Positions 35,482-44,364 are shown, numbered from the stretch's first letter. The stretch: 64,000 bases of DNA from Clostridiales bacterium (GCA_019415645.1 DXYV01000002.1:1-64000), one strand, 5' to 3'. The notes: generated by a model not told the origin, from the letters alone. Program-made: numbers and translations.

Positions 35482-35972
35482 TGGAGAAGCAGTACAAGCG
35501 GATCAAATTCAACCTCAACGGCCGGGACGTGGAGCAGGTGGTGGACGTGCGGGCCTCCCTGACCGACCTGCTGCGGGGCGATTTCTCCCTGACCTCGGTG
35601 AAAAAGGGGTGCGAAGTGGGCGAGTGCGGCGCGTGCACCGTCCTCATCAATGGGGAGACCTTCAACTCCTGCATCTATCTGGCGGTCTGGGCCGACGGCA
35701 AGACCATCCGCACGGTGGAGGACCTGACCGGGGCGGACGGGAACCTGGCCCCCATCCAGCAGGCGTTTGTGGACGAGGGCGCGGTGCAGTGCGGATTCTG
35801 TACGCCCGGCTTCCTGCTCACCGGGCAGGAGATTTTGGACAGCGGCCGGGATTACACCGACGAGGAGCTGCGCAAGCAGCTCTCCGGCCATCTGTGCCGC
35901 TGCACGGGCTATGAAAATATCCTGCGGGCGGTGAAAAAGGCCCTGCGGGAGCAGAACCATACAACCGAATAG
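35481..35972 (+). CDS. 2Fe-2S subunit of the molybdenum hydroxylase
   Basis: 163 residues from ATG 35481 (GGGAGGTG seven bases upstream; a GTG directly before is an alternative). Plant-type 2Fe-2S site Cys44, 49 and 52 in CEVGECGACTVL with a fourth Cys beyond, and the second cluster with VQCGFCTPGF and LCRCTGYENI. Completes the three-subunit enzyme with the two preceding genes. Confidence 0.94.
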   Translation: MEKQYKRIKFNLNGRDVEQVVDVRASLTDLLRGDFSLTSVKKGCEVGECGACTVLINGETFNSCIYLAVWADGKTIRTVEDLTGADGNLAPIQQAFVDEGAVQCGFCTPGFLLTGQEILDSGRDYTDEELRKQLSGHLCRCTGYENILRAVKKALREQNHTTE

Positions 35973-35978
35973 AGACAA

Positions 35979-36017
35979 GACCGGCCGGGTGTCCTGTTTT
36001 AGGACCCCCGGCCGGTC
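35979..36017 (+). terminator. Hairpin after the three-subunit hydroxylase genes
   Basis: GACCGGCCGGG stem with an internal GTCC/GGAC extension and a TTTTA loop, 6 bases after the stop. It may partly separate the hydroxylase subunits from the maturation genes. Confidence 0.65.
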
Positions 36018-36042
36018 CCAATCGGAAAGGAACGGTACGGCG

Positions 36043-36711
36043 ATGAAAGTTTGCGCGGCTCTGGGCGTGCGCCCCGGTGTGACCTCGGTCATCGGCGGGG
36101 GCGGCAAATCCACGCTGCTGGAGGTGCTGGCGCTGGAACTGGCGCCCGCCTCGGTGATTTTATGCACTACCACCCATATGTTCCCGCCCCGCACGGTAGC
36201 TACGGCGGACACGACGGATGAGGGGGCGGTGCGTGCCAGGCTGGCGGAGCGGGGCGCGCTCTGCCTGGGAACGTGGGGCGCAGACGGCCGGCTGCGGACG
36301 CCGGCCCTCCCCATGGAGCGGCTGGCCGCTCTGGCCGACTATGTGATCGTGGAGGCGGACGGCTCCCGCCAGCTGCCCCTCAAGGCCCACGCGCCCCACG
36401 AGCCCGCCGTGCCGCCGGAGAGCGGACGGACGGTGTGGGTGGTGGGCCTGTCCGGCCTGGGCAGGCCCATCCGGGAGGCGGCGCACCGGCCCGAGCGGTT
36501 CGCCGCCCTGGCGGAGGCGACGGTGGACGATCTGGCCACGCCGGAACGGGTGGCTCGGGTCATCGACCGGGAGGCCAACAGCGACATCGTACTGCTCAAC
36601 CAGGCCGACATCCCGGATGGAATGGTGCTGGCCTGGGCCGTGGCCCGGTCGCTGGTGCGGCCGGCGGTGGCCGGCAGCCTGCAAAGGAGGGAATGCCTGT
36701 GCTTGTGGTGA
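36043..36711 (+). CDS. yqeC: Selenium-dependent hydroxylase accessory protein YqeC
   Basis: 222 residues. Starts MKVCAALGVRPGVTSVIGGG with a P-loop-like GGGGKSTLLEVL, and VIVEADGSRQLPLKAHAPHE in the middle, both characteristic of the YqeC family found with selenium-dependent molybdenum hydroxylases. Role probably in ATP-dependent insertion or handling of the selenium ligand; not proved. Its end overlaps yqeB by 19 bases. Confidence 0.9.
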   Translation: MKVCAALGVRPGVTSVIGGGGKSTLLEVLALELAPASVILCTTTHMFPPRTVATADTTDEGAVRARLAERGALCLGTWGADGRLRTPALPMERLAALADYVIVEADGSRQLPLKAHAPHEPAVPPESGRTVWVVGLSGLGRPIREAAHRPERFAALAEATVDDLATPERVARVIDREANSDIVLLNQADIPDGMVLAWAVARSLVRPAVAGSLQRRECLCLW

Positions 36712-37520
36712 TTCGGGGCGCGGGCGATTTGGCCTCCGGAATCGCCCTGCGCCTGTACCGCAGCGGGATTCGGGTGGTCATGACCGACCTGGAGCATCCC
36801 ACCGCCATCCGGCGCACGGTCTGCTTCTCCCAGGCCATTCCCCTGGGCGAGACCCAGGTGGAGGGGGTGACGGCGGTGCGGTCAGCGGACGCGGCCCAGG
36901 CGCGGGAACGGCTGGAGACCGGCGTGATTCCGGTGCTGGCCGACCCGGCGGGCGCGTGCATCCCCCTTCTGCGGCCCGACGGGGTGGTGGATGCCATCCT
37001 GGCCAAGCGCAATCTGGGCACCCGAATCACAGATGCCCCGGCGGTGGTCGGGGTGGGGCCCGGCTTCACGGCGGGCGTGGACTGCCATGCCGTGGTGGAG
37101 ACCATGCGGGGGCACACGCTGGGCCGGGTGTACTACACGGGCTCGGCCCTGCCCAATACCAATGTACCCGGCCTCATCGGCGGTTATGCCGGCGAGCGGG
37201 TGCTCCGGGCCCCGGCGGATGGTATGTTCCGCCAGGCGCTGGACATCGGGGCGGAGGTCCGGCCGGGGGACCCGGCGGGCTATGTGGACGGGCTGCCCAT
37301 GGTATGTACCATCGGCGGTGTGCTGCGGGGCATCCTGCCCGACGGCACACCGGTCCATCAGGGCATGAAGGCGGGGGATGTGGACCCGCGGTGCGTCAGG
37401 GAGCACTGCTATACCGCCTCGGACAAGGCCCTGGCCGTGGGGGGCGGCGTGCTGGAGGCACTGCTCCATCTGAGCGGCGCGCTGCGAAATTCGGAGCAAT
37501 CAGGAGGAAAAGTGGAATGA
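36693..37520 (+). CDS. yqeB: Selenium-dependent molybdenum hydroxylase maturation protein YqeB
   Basis: 275 residues from ATG 36693 (AAAGGAGGG upstream). MPVLVVIRGAGDLASGIALR opens a Rossmann-like domain, as in the YqeB family. Required or predicted for placing selenium on the molybdenum site. Position between yqeC and the TIGR04076-type gene follows the known cluster layout. Confidence 0.9.
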   Translation: MPVLVVIRGAGDLASGIALRLYRSGIRVVMTDLEHPTAIRRTVCFSQAIPLGETQVEGVTAVRSADAAQARERLETGVIPVLADPAGACIPLLRPDGVVDAILAKRNLGTRITDAPAVVGVGPGFTAGVDCHAVVETMRGHTLGRVYYTGSALPNTNVPGLIGGYAGERVLRAPADGMFRQALDIGAEVRPGDPAGYVDGLPMVCTIGGVLRGILPDGTPVHQGMKAGDVDPRCVREHCYTASDKALAVGGGVLEALLHLSGALRNSEQSGGKVE

Positions 37521-37864
37521 AGCAAGTGAAGATCACCGTGCTCAAGACCACCCTGGACCAAGAACTGGCGGGGGAGTACGGCGTGGAGGGGCTGGGTCCC
37601 TGCCCCATGCTGAAGGCGGGCCAGGTATTTTACGCCGACTACGCCAAGCCGGAGGGCCTGTGCGACGAGGCCTGGAAGGCCATTTATCAATATGTGTTCG
37701 CCCTGGCCCACGGAGCGGGCGAGGGGCTGTTCTACTACGGGGACTGGATCAAGACCCCGGGCGTGGCCATCTGCTCCTGCAACGACGGCCTGCGGCCGGT
37801 CATTTTCAAGCTGGAGGCCACGGACCGGGAGGCGGAGCTCAATTACGAGCCGGTGCAGCACTGA
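37517..37864 (+). CDS. TIGR04076-family small protein
   Basis: 115 residues, overlapping the yqeB stop by ATGA. GPCPMLKAGQVFYADYAKPE, the Trp/Asp-rich centre and the ending CSCNDGLRPVIFKLEA fit the TIGR04076 family, whose role is unknown. Several conserved Cys (GPCP, CSC) suggest metal or selenium handling; here it is embedded in the Se/Mo maturation operon, supporting but not proving such a role. Confidence 0.75.
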   Translation: MKQVKITVLKTTLDQELAGEYGVEGLGPCPMLKAGQVFYADYAKPEGLCDEAWKAIYQYVFALAHGAGEGLFYYGDWIKTPGVAICSCNDGLRPVIFKLEATDREAELNYEPVQH

Positions 37865-37912
37865 GTCCTCTCCTGCGGGAAGGGACGGTCCGGCAAACAG
37901 AGGGAGGATTCC

Positions 37913-38950
37913 ATGGAAAACGAGATCAAACTGACCAAGCTGGCCAAGTGTGCCGGCTGCGGCGCCAAGGTGGGGGCCGGGGTGCTGGCCCAGCTGCTGG
38001 AGGGGCTCCAGGTCCGCCGGGACCCCGACCTGCTGGTGGGCTTTGACCGCAGCGACGACGCGGCGGTGTACCGGGTGTCCGACGATACGGCCCTGGTGCA
38101 GACCGTGGACTTCTTCCCGCCCATTCACGACGACCCCTATACCTTCGGGCAGATCGCGGCTACCAACGCCCTGTCCGACGTGTACGCCATGGGGGGTGAG
38201 CCCAAGCTGGCCCTGAACCTTCTGTGCGTGCCCGAGTCCATGCCCCGGCAGGCGGTCCACGACCTGCTGCGGGGCGGCTATGACAAGGTATACGAGGCGG
38301 GCGCGCTCATCGCCGGCGGCCACAGCATCCTGGACGATGAGCCCAAATACGGCCTGTGCGTCACCGGCTTTGTTCACCCGGACCGGGTGCTGACCAACTC
38401 CGGGGCAAAGCCGGGCGACGTGCTGCTGCTGACCAAGCCCCTGGGAATCGGGGTGCTGACCACGGCGGCCAAGGCGGGGCTGACCTCCCCGGCGGGACAG
38501 GAGCTGGCAGTGCGGCTGATGACCACCCTGAACAAGGCGGCCCGGGACGCCATGGTGAAGTACCGGGTCCACGCCTGCACCGATGTGACCGGCTTCGGCC
38601 TGCTGGGTCACGCCTGTGAAATGGCCCAGGGCTCCGGCGTGTCCATCACCCTGCGGGTGGCGGACGTGGACCTAATCGGCGAGGCGATGGAGCTGGCCAG
38701 CCAAGGCATCCTGCCCGAGGGCATGTACCGCAACCGGAGCTTTGCCGAGCCGGAGGTGGACCCGGGCGAGACCCCTCTGTGTCAACAGGATGTGCTGTAC
38801 GACCCGCAGACGGCGGGAGGACTGCTCATCGCCGTGGATCCGGCCGACGCCGACGCCCTGTACGCGGAATTACAGGCCTGTGTACCCAGCGCCCAGCGAA
38901 TCGGGGCAGTAGAAGCCTATACGGAGGGGAAACGTATCCGGCTGCGATAA
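37913..38950 (+). CDS. selD: Selenide, water dikinase
   Basis: 345 residues from ATG 37913 (AGGGAGGATTCC). The active site reads KCAGCGAKVG: Cys16 and Lys19 align with catalytic Cys17 and Lys20 of E. coli SelD, so this is a cysteine, not a selenocysteine, version. PurM-type ATP domains follow (GFDRSDDAAVY, TDVTGFGLLGHA). Makes selenophosphate. Within the window there is no selA, selB or 2-selenouridine synthase, in line with the orphan SelD proteins that serve molybdenum hydroxylases. Confidence 0.95.
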   Translation: MENEIKLTKLAKCAGCGAKVGAGVLAQLLEGLQVRRDPDLLVGFDRSDDAAVYRVSDDTALVQTVDFFPPIHDDPYTFGQIAATNALSDVYAMGGEPKLALNLLCVPESMPRQAVHDLLRGGYDKVYEAGALIAGGHSILDDEPKYGLCVTGFVHPDRVLTNSGAKPGDVLLLTKPLGIGVLTTAAKAGLTSPAGQELAVRLMTTLNKAARDAMVKYRVHACTDVTGFGLLGHACEMAQGSGVSITLRVADVDLIGEAMELASQGILPEGMYRNRSFAEPEVDPGETPLCQQDVLYDPQTAGGLLIAVDPADADALYAELQACVPSAQRIGAVEAYTEGKRIRLR

Positions 38951-38975
38951 CAAATAGTTTTGAAAAAGTGCCTAA

Positions 38976-39005
38976 AACGGGCCGCTTCGGAAGAAGCGGC
39001 CCGTT
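38976..39005. terminator. Bidirectional terminator between selD and the aminotransferase gene
   Basis: 13-bp perfect stem AACGGGCCGCTTC with loop GGAA between convergent genes. Confidence 0.75.
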
Positions 39006-39021
39006 GGTATTTGCGGGAAGC

Positions 39022-40173
39022 TCAGCGGCCGGCCAGCTGCCGGACCGCCGCCAGGGCGGCGTCCACATCGGCCTGCGTGTTGTGGAAGCCAAGAGAAAAG
39101 CGCACGCAGCCCTGTGGAAAACTGCCCAGGGTCTTGTGGGCCGAGGGGGCGCAGTGGAGCCCGCAGCGGGTGAGAATCCCAAACTCCTGCTCCAGCCGGA
39201 AGGCGGCCTCGGCGTTGTCCAGGGAAGAGAAGTCCAGTGCGACGACCCCCACCCGCCGGTCCAGGTCCCGGGTGCCCAGCAGGCGGACGCCGTCTACTCC
39301 TTCCAGACCCTCCAGAAAGCGGCGGGTCAGGTCCAATTCATGGGCGCGCAGCGCCGCCACGCCGGTCTCCTCGATAAAGCGCAGGGCGGCCTCCCAGCCG
39401 TACACGCCGGGCAGGTTGAGGGTGCCCGACTCAAAGCGGTCGGGCATCCAGGGGGGAAGCTCCTCCTGGTCCGAGGCGGAGCCGGTCCCCCCGGCGATCA
39501 GGGGTTCCAGCTGCGCGGCAAAGGCGGGAGAGAGCAGCACTGCACCGATTCCGGAGGGGCCCAGCAGCCCCTTGTGCCCTGGGACAACCAGGGCGGAAAG
39601 GGAAAACGCTTTGTAGTCGATGGGGTAATGCCCGGCGGTCTGGGCCCCGTCCAGCACCAGGGGAATCCCCCGCTGGGTGCACAGCCGGCCCACCGCGGCT
39701 GCGTCCTGCACCGTGCCGCAGACGTTGGAGGCATGGGCCAGCACCACCAGCCTGGTGTTGGGGCGCAGCTGCGGGAGCAGGCTGGTCGGCTCCAGGCGGC
39801 CCTCCCGGTCACAGGGAATGCGGTCGAAGGTCACGCCGGCCTGGGCCAGCTGGTTCAGGGGGCGCATGACGGCATTGTGCTCCATGGAGCTGACCAGACA
39901 GTGGTCGCCGGGGCGCAGGAAGCCCTTGAGCACCAGATTGAGCCCGGCGGTGGCTCCGGCGGTGAGCACCACATGGGAGGGGTTGTCAAAGTGCAGCAGG
40001 CGGCACAGCCGCTCCCGCAGGGACAGGGTGACCAGCCCGGCCTGCTGGGCCGCCCCGTAGGAGGCCCGACCCACGTTAGCGCCCACCTGGTCCAGGTATT
40101 CCTTCATGCGGTCACTGACCCCTGGGGGCTTGGGGAAGGAGGTGGCGGCGTTATCCAGATAAATGGCGTCCAT
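39022..40173 (-). CDS. Class V aminotransferase, cysteine desulfurase/selenocysteine lyase-like (EF2568 type)
   Basis: 383 residues from ATG 40173 (AAAGGAGCC). Starts MDAIYLDNAATSFPKPPGVS; PLP lysine in VPGHKGLLGPSGIG, and a C-terminal CGLHCAPSAHKTLG resembling the catalytic loop of cysteine desulfurases. This subgroup is regularly found with orphan SelD and yqeB, where it probably supplies selenium or sulfur for the hydroxylase cofactor. Convergent to selD and likely co-transcribed after the PucR gene upstream (23-base gap). Confidence 0.9.
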   Translation of the reverse strand: MDAIYLDNAATSFPKPPGVSDRMKEYLDQVGANVGRASYGAAQQAGLVTLSLRERLCRLLHFDNPSHVVLTAGATAGLNLVLKGFLRPGDHCLVSSMEHNAVMRPLNQLAQAGVTFDRIPCDREGRLEPTSLLPQLRPNTRLVVLAHASNVCGTVQDAAAVGRLCTQRGIPLVLDGAQTAGHYPIDYKAFSLSALVVPGHKGLLGPSGIGAVLLSPAFAAQLEPLIAGGTGSASDQEELPPWMPDRFESGTLNLPGVYGWEAALRFIEETGVAALRAHELDLTRRFLEGLEGVDGVRLLGTRDLDRRVGVVALDFSSLDNAEAAFRLEQEFGILTRCGLHCAPSAHKTLGSFPQGCVRFSLGFHNTQADVDAALAAVRQLAGR

Positions 40174-40196
40174 AGCAAGGCTCCTTTCCGGAAGAC

Positions 40197-41396
40197 TCAC
40201 AAATCGCGCAGCTGCTTGTAGCGCAGGCAGCACAGACCGAAATAGAGCTGAAACATCAGATTGCCGTCACCCCAGTCGATGGGGACCAGCTCCTCCATGC
40301 GGCGCAGGCGGTAATCCAAGGTGTTGCGGTGAATGTGGAGAGCGGCGCAGGCGGCCGCCGGGTGCTGGGCCGATTCCAGATAGGCCAGCAACGTGTCCAG
40401 GTAGGCGGTTTTGCCCCTCTTATCGGCCTCCGCCAGCTTGAGCAGGATGGGCTGGTCGATCACCAGCCGCCCCTCGGTGCGGTAAAGGTTGTCCGCCAGC
40501 AGATAGGCGGAAAGACTGTCAGCGGTCAGCAGCGGCGCGCTCTGCCGGGCGCAGAACCGCAGGGAAAGGGCCTGGGAAGTCCGACGGAACTGGTAGGCGG
40601 CGTCGGCCAGCCGGTAGAACCAGGGGGAGCGGACCCCCTCCAGCCCGTATTCCTCCAGCAGCGCGGCCGCCTTCGTCCAGAGCTTTCCGTCTGCCGGGCC
40701 ACGGGGCAGCAGCACCAGCGTCTCCGCGTCGATGGCATAGGGGCCGTTCAGGGTCTCCCGCAGGCGGGCGCAGATGGTGGAAATGGAGGCATGGACCGGG
40801 CGGTAGCCCCGCAGGTCCACCAGCAGCAGGGCAAATTCCCCTTCGGGCTCCAGCCCCACCAGCTTGGCCCGGAAGCGGAGCAGGGGCTCGTCCATCTCCT
40901 CCCCGCGGATCAGCTGGAGCAGGAACTGCTCGATGGAGATGGTGCGGAAGGGCGCGTCCTGGTCGGCCCGCAGCAGCCCCCGGATGGCCAGACAGAGGGT
41001 GGCGATCAGGGCGTCGGTCTCCGGCGGCTGAGGAGCCTCCAGACCAGAGAGCACCAGATGGGCGGATATGCCCCGGCCCAGGTCCAGATCCACCAGCGTA
41101 TCCCAGCCGCCCCGCTTGCGGTTGGGAATGGGGGTGGCGGAAAATCCGTAGGGCAGGGCCCGGGGGCCCGGACCCCCCTGAGGCGTGGTCAGGAAATCAG
41201 GGGCCCAGCCGGCAGAGATATAGCCCTCCCAGGACAGCCCCTCTCCGCCCGGACCACCCGCCCAGGCCAGAACGTTGAGCAGCGTGTCGCCCAGCAGCAG
41301 TGGGCAGCGGAGCAGGCGGGAGGCGGTATCGATCAGCTCATTGAGACCGCCGTTTATGGCGGCCAGCAATAGCTGTTCCCGCGGCGTGGTATCCAA
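40197..41396 (-). CDS. PucR-family transcriptional regulator
   Basis: 399 residues from a TTG start at 41396 with a strong GAAGGAGGAGG site. The N-terminus has a PucR/GAF-like sensory part, and the C-terminus carries the PucR helix-turn-helix (LAYLESAQHPAAACAALHIH, HRNTLDYRLRRMEELVP). PucR proteins control purine catabolism, which fits the molybdenum hydroxylase cluster; it is also divergent from the OYE/PhlG/NTF2 operon and could regulate either. Read from a consensus promoter at 41434-41462. Confidence 0.92.
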   Translation of the reverse strand: MDTTPREQLLLAAINGGLNELIDTASRLLRCPLLLGDTLLNVLAWAGGPGGEGLSWEGYISAGWAPDFLTTPQGGPGPRALPYGFSATPIPNRKRGGWDTLVDLDLGRGISAHLVLSGLEAPQPPETDALIATLCLAIRGLLRADQDAPFRTISIEQFLLQLIRGEEMDEPLLRFRAKLVGLEPEGEFALLLVDLRGYRPVHASISTICARLRETLNGPYAIDAETLVLLPRGPADGKLWTKAAALLEEYGLEGVRSPWFYRLADAAYQFRRTSQALSLRFCARQSAPLLTADSLSAYLLADNLYRTEGRLVIDQPILLKLAEADKRGKTAYLDTLLAYLESAQHPAAACAALHIHRNTLDYRLRRMEELVPIDWGDGNLMFQLYFGLCCLRYKQLRDL

Positions 41397-41433
41397 AGCT
41401 GTCCTCCTCCTTCGTTGATTTTTTCACAAAATT

Positions 41434-41462
41434 ATTATAAAAGAATTGACAGGCGATGTCAA
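41434..41462 (-). promoter_or_regulatory. Consensus promoter of the pucR gene
   Basis: On the minus strand TTGACA (41457-41462), 17-bp spacer, TATAAT (41434-41439), both exact consensus. Confidence 0.75.
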
Positions 41463-41487
41463 ACATCCGCCGCCCAGAGAGGGAAAA

Positions 41488-41512
41488 TAGATTGTGAAAT
41501 TTTCACAATCTA
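41488..41512. promoter_or_regulatory. Perfect 25-bp palindrome upstream of pucR and the OYE operon
   Basis: Two perfect 12-bp arms, TAGATTGTGAAA and TTTCACAATCTA, around a single central T. It is located between the divergent pucR promoter and the OYE operon, 26-50 bases upstream of the pucR -35, a position that would let one dimeric regulator act on both directions. The regulator is not identified; PucR itself or the LysR proteins are candidates. Confidence 0.7.
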
Positions 41513-41525
41513 CAAAAAAAGTTTG

Positions 41526-41567
41526 TTGCATTGTACCGATGCAATCGGCCGCGGTTTGTGGTACACT
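41526..41567 (+). promoter_or_regulatory. Probable activator-dependent promoter of the OYE/PhlG/NTF2 operon
   Basis: A -10 element TACACT (41562-41567) lacks a good -35; where -35 should be lies the palindrome TTGCAT, 7 bases, ATGCAA (41526-41544). This fits activation by a regulator rather than constitutive expression; the inference rests on layout only. Confidence 0.45.
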
Positions 41568-41621
41568 GTCTTTTATAGAACCGGATTCGATGAAAACCGG
41601 AATATGGAAAGGAAGCTGGCT

Positions 41622-43559
41622 ATGACGACACCTTATCTGTTCCAGCCCCTGCGGGTGGCGGGACTGACGCTGAAAAACCGGCTGCTGGCTGCGCCGACCT
41701 CACTGGCGGAGCTGGGGCCCGGGGAGCATTATTCCAAGGAAAATCTGGACTATTACCGGCTCAAGGCGGCCGGCGGGTGCGCTCTGGTCACGGTGGGCGA
41801 TGTGATCGTGGACCTGGACACCGGCCGCTCCCACCCCCAGCAGGTGGGAATCAACGATCCCACGGCGGTGCCCTATCTGGTGGCGGTGGCCGACGCCATC
41901 CACGCCGGCGGGGCCGCTGCCTCCGTGGAGCTGGACCACGGCGGCGCGCTGTGCTCCCCGGAGTTTCTGGACGGCAAGAACGCCATTGGTCCCTCCGGCT
42001 ACGTGGACGAGTGGGGGGACACGGTGGAGGAGATGACCGAGGCGGACATGGAGCGAATCGCCGACGCCTTCGCGGAGGGCGCGGTGAACGCCAGGGCCTG
42101 CGGCTTCGACATGGTCATGGTACATATGGGCCACGGCTGGCTGCTGCACCAGTTCCTCTCCCCTCTGACCAACTTCCGGACCGACGCCTACGGCGGCAGC
42201 CTGGAAAACCGCCTGCGCTACCCCCTGATGGTGCTGCGGCGCATCCGGGAGGCCGTGGGCCGGAGCTTCCCCATCGAAGTGCGTATGTCGGGCTCCGAGC
42301 GCACGCCCGGCGGTTATGAGATCGACACGGGAATCGAGATTGCCAAGGCCATCGACGGGCTGGCGGATCTGATCCACGTCTCCGCCGGCACCCAGCAGGA
42401 CCCCTATTCCGCCGTGCTGATGCATCCCGGCGCCTTCCAGAAGCACGGAGAGAACGCCGGCCTGGCCGCCGCCATCAAGCCCCATGTCAAGACCCCGGTG
42501 GTCACCGTAGGCGCGTTCTCCGAGCCGGACAAGATGGAGGCCTTCCTGGCCCAGGGCCACGCCGACGCCATCGCCATGGGCCGGGCCCTCATCGCCGACC
42601 CCTTCCTGCCCAAAAAGCTGCTGCGGGGCCAGGCGGAAGCCATCCGCCCCTGCCTGCGCTGCGGCGAGTGCCAGAGCGGCATGATGAAAAACCGGGTGCT
42701 GCGCTGTGCGGTCAATCCCGTCATTGGGCAGGAGGACCGCTTCTACCACCCCGCGCCCACCAACCAGCGGCGCACCGTGCTCATCGCGGGCGGCGGCCCG
42801 GCGGGCTGTCAGGCCGCTCTGGAGGCCCATCAGCGGGGGCACAGGGTGGTCCTGTGCGAAGCCAGCGACCGGCTGGGCGGCCTGAAGTATGCCGACAACG
42901 CCGACTTTAAGGCCAACATTGCCAAGTACCGGGACTGGATCGCCGGCCAGGTGACGGCGCTGCCCATCGAGGTGCGGTTGAACACGGAGGTCACCCGCAC
43001 GGTGGTGGAGCAGGTAAAGCCTGACGCCCTGATCGTGGCCATCGGCGCCAAGCCCTGGATGCTCCCGGTGCCCCGGGACGAGGACGCGCCGGTGATCTTT
43101 GGCGCGGACCTGCGGAAGGATACCCCCGTGGGCGAGCGGGTGGTGGTAGTAGGCGGCGGCCTGATCGGCAGCGAGGAGGCCGTGGCGCTGGCCCGGGAGG
43201 GCCACACCGTGACCATCCTGGAGATGCAGGAGGAGCTGGCCCCCGACTGCGGCCGGATGCACCGCCTCAATCTGCTCCATCAGATCGAGACAGAGGAGAA
43301 GATCACCGCGGCCACCGGACATGCCTGCACCCGCATCGCGGCGGACGGCGTGTACGCCAAGAACCCCGACGGGGCGGAGGTCTTTTTCCCGGCGGATACC
43401 ATCGTGATGGCGGCCGGCATGAAGCCTGACCAGGAGCAGGTGGACGCGCTGCGGGCCCTGGTGCCCGAGTGCTATGTGGTGGGCGACGCACTGCGGGCCC
43501 GCCAGATCGGCCAGGCCACCCGGGAGGGCACCGACGCGGTCATTGACCTGGGCCTGTAA
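41622..43559 (+). CDS. OYE-type NADH:flavin oxidoreductase with 4Fe-4S and FAD/NAD domains
   Basis: 645 residues from ATG 41622 (AAAGGA 8 bases upstream). FMN barrel (1-340) with VHMGHGWLLHQFLSPLTNF at 167-185, 4Fe-4S cysteines 344, 347, 350, 362 (CLRCGECQSGMMKNRVLRC), then FAD/NAD module from GGGPAG (390-395). The catalytic H-G-x-G-Y-L loop reads HGWLL, with Trp173 at the position of the FadH proton-donor Tyr. Related enzymes reduce bile-acid, enoate and flavone double bonds. As first gene of an operon with PhlG-like and NTF2-like genes, it likely reduces an aromatic or enone ring before later cleavage. Confidence 0.92.
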   Translation: MTTPYLFQPLRVAGLTLKNRLLAAPTSLAELGPGEHYSKENLDYYRLKAAGGCALVTVGDVIVDLDTGRSHPQQVGINDPTAVPYLVAVADAIHAGGAAASVELDHGGALCSPEFLDGKNAIGPSGYVDEWGDTVEEMTEADMERIADAFAEGAVNARACGFDMVMVHMGHGWLLHQFLSPLTNFRTDAYGGSLENRLRYPLMVLRRIREAVGRSFPIEVRMSGSERTPGGYEIDTGIEIAKAIDGLADLIHVSAGTQQDPYSAVLMHPGAFQKHGENAGLAAAIKPHVKTPVVTVGAFSEPDKMEAFLAQGHADAIAMGRALIADPFLPKKLLRGQAEAIRPCLRCGECQSGMMKNRVLRCAVNPVIGQEDRFYHPAPTNQRRTVLIAGGGPAGCQAALEAHQRGHRVVLCEASDRLGGLKYADNADFKANIAKYRDWIAGQVTALPIEVRLNTEVTRTVVEQVKPDALIVAIGAKPWMLPVPRDEDAPVIFGADLRKDTPVGERVVVVGGGLIGSEEAVALAREGHTVTILEMQEELAPDCGRMHRLNLLHQIETEEKITAATGHACTRIAADGVYAKNPDGAEVFFPADTIVMAAGMKPDQEQVDALRALVPECYVVGDALRARQIGQATREGTDAVIDLGL

Positions 43560-43572
43560 GGAGCGACACATC

Positions 43573-44364
43573 ATGGAGTATTATGCCAACGGCGGGCAGA
43601 CCTATCTGCCCTTTCTGGAGAACACCCATGTGGACACCCTGCCCTATACGCCCCTGGAACGACCCCAGCCGCCGCTGCCTGATTTGGAGCTGAACGACGC
43701 GGCCCGGGCCAAGGGCTGGGTGCTCAACGCCCAGCACCAGCACGTTCTGCCCGGCGTCACCGCTGCCATGCTGGACTGGTGGTGGGCCAATATGGAGAAG
43801 GGCTACTACCTGTGGGCCCCTGGCTCCCACAAGCGGTTCAGCTGGGTGCGGGAGCCCTGGAAATACGGCTTTGTCCGCTCCGCCCACATGATCTCAGAAT
43901 CGGTGGGGAAGGACGCGCCGGTGTTCGGCGGCAGCGGGGTGCAGATCGACCGGCTGGACCTGTCCTGGTTCCCCTTCACCACCCACCTGGAACATGTGAT
44001 CTGCGAAGGTATTTTCAACGGCAAGGGGGAGTTTGTGGACGCCACCATCCATATGTGGCAGGACTGCCCCGGCGGCTGCGTCCATATGGACGCGGCGGTG
44101 GCCAATCCGGGCATTACCGAGCCGCCGGCGTTCCTGCTGGAGATGCTGGCCGCGGACCCGGACTGCCGGCCGGTGCCCCCCTCGGCCACCGACCACGGCG
44201 AGTACGAGGCGGCCCGCTGGCCGGAGTTCCTGCCCAAGCTCTATGAGCTGTGGAAGGACCATCCGGACCCCAGCCAGAGCGTGCCCTGCGACCTGCGGGT
44301 GACAGAGCGGCCGGATGGGACCTTGGAGTATATCGGTGAAAACGGGCCCGTCTGCGGGGCCTGA
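43573..44364 (+). CDS. PhlG/phloretin-hydrolase-like protein (divergent member)
   Basis: 263 residues from ATG 43573 (AAGGAG upstream). LPGVTAAMLDWWWANMEKG (59-77) followed by YYLWAPGSHKRF corresponds to the PGVTPEMF-WWF...RYKLW...DH segment of the 2,4-diacetylphloroglucinol hydrolase fold. His86 aligns with a zinc ligand, but the Glu expected 31 residues later is not there, so the metal site may differ. Members of this family hydrolyse a C-C bond beside a phenolic ring. It directly precedes a clearer family member of equal length, and the two may form a pair. Confidence 0.7.
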   Translation: MEYYANGGQTYLPFLENTHVDTLPYTPLERPQPPLPDLELNDAARAKGWVLNAQHQHVLPGVTAAMLDWWWANMEKGYYLWAPGSHKRFSWVREPWKYGFVRSAHMISESVGKDAPVFGGSGVQIDRLDLSWFPFTTHLEHVICEGIFNGKGEFVDATIHMWQDCPGGCVHMDAAVANPGITEPPAFLLEMLAADPDCRPVPPSATDHGEYEAARWPEFLPKLYELWKDHPDPSQSVPCDLRVTERPDGTLEYIGENGPVCGA

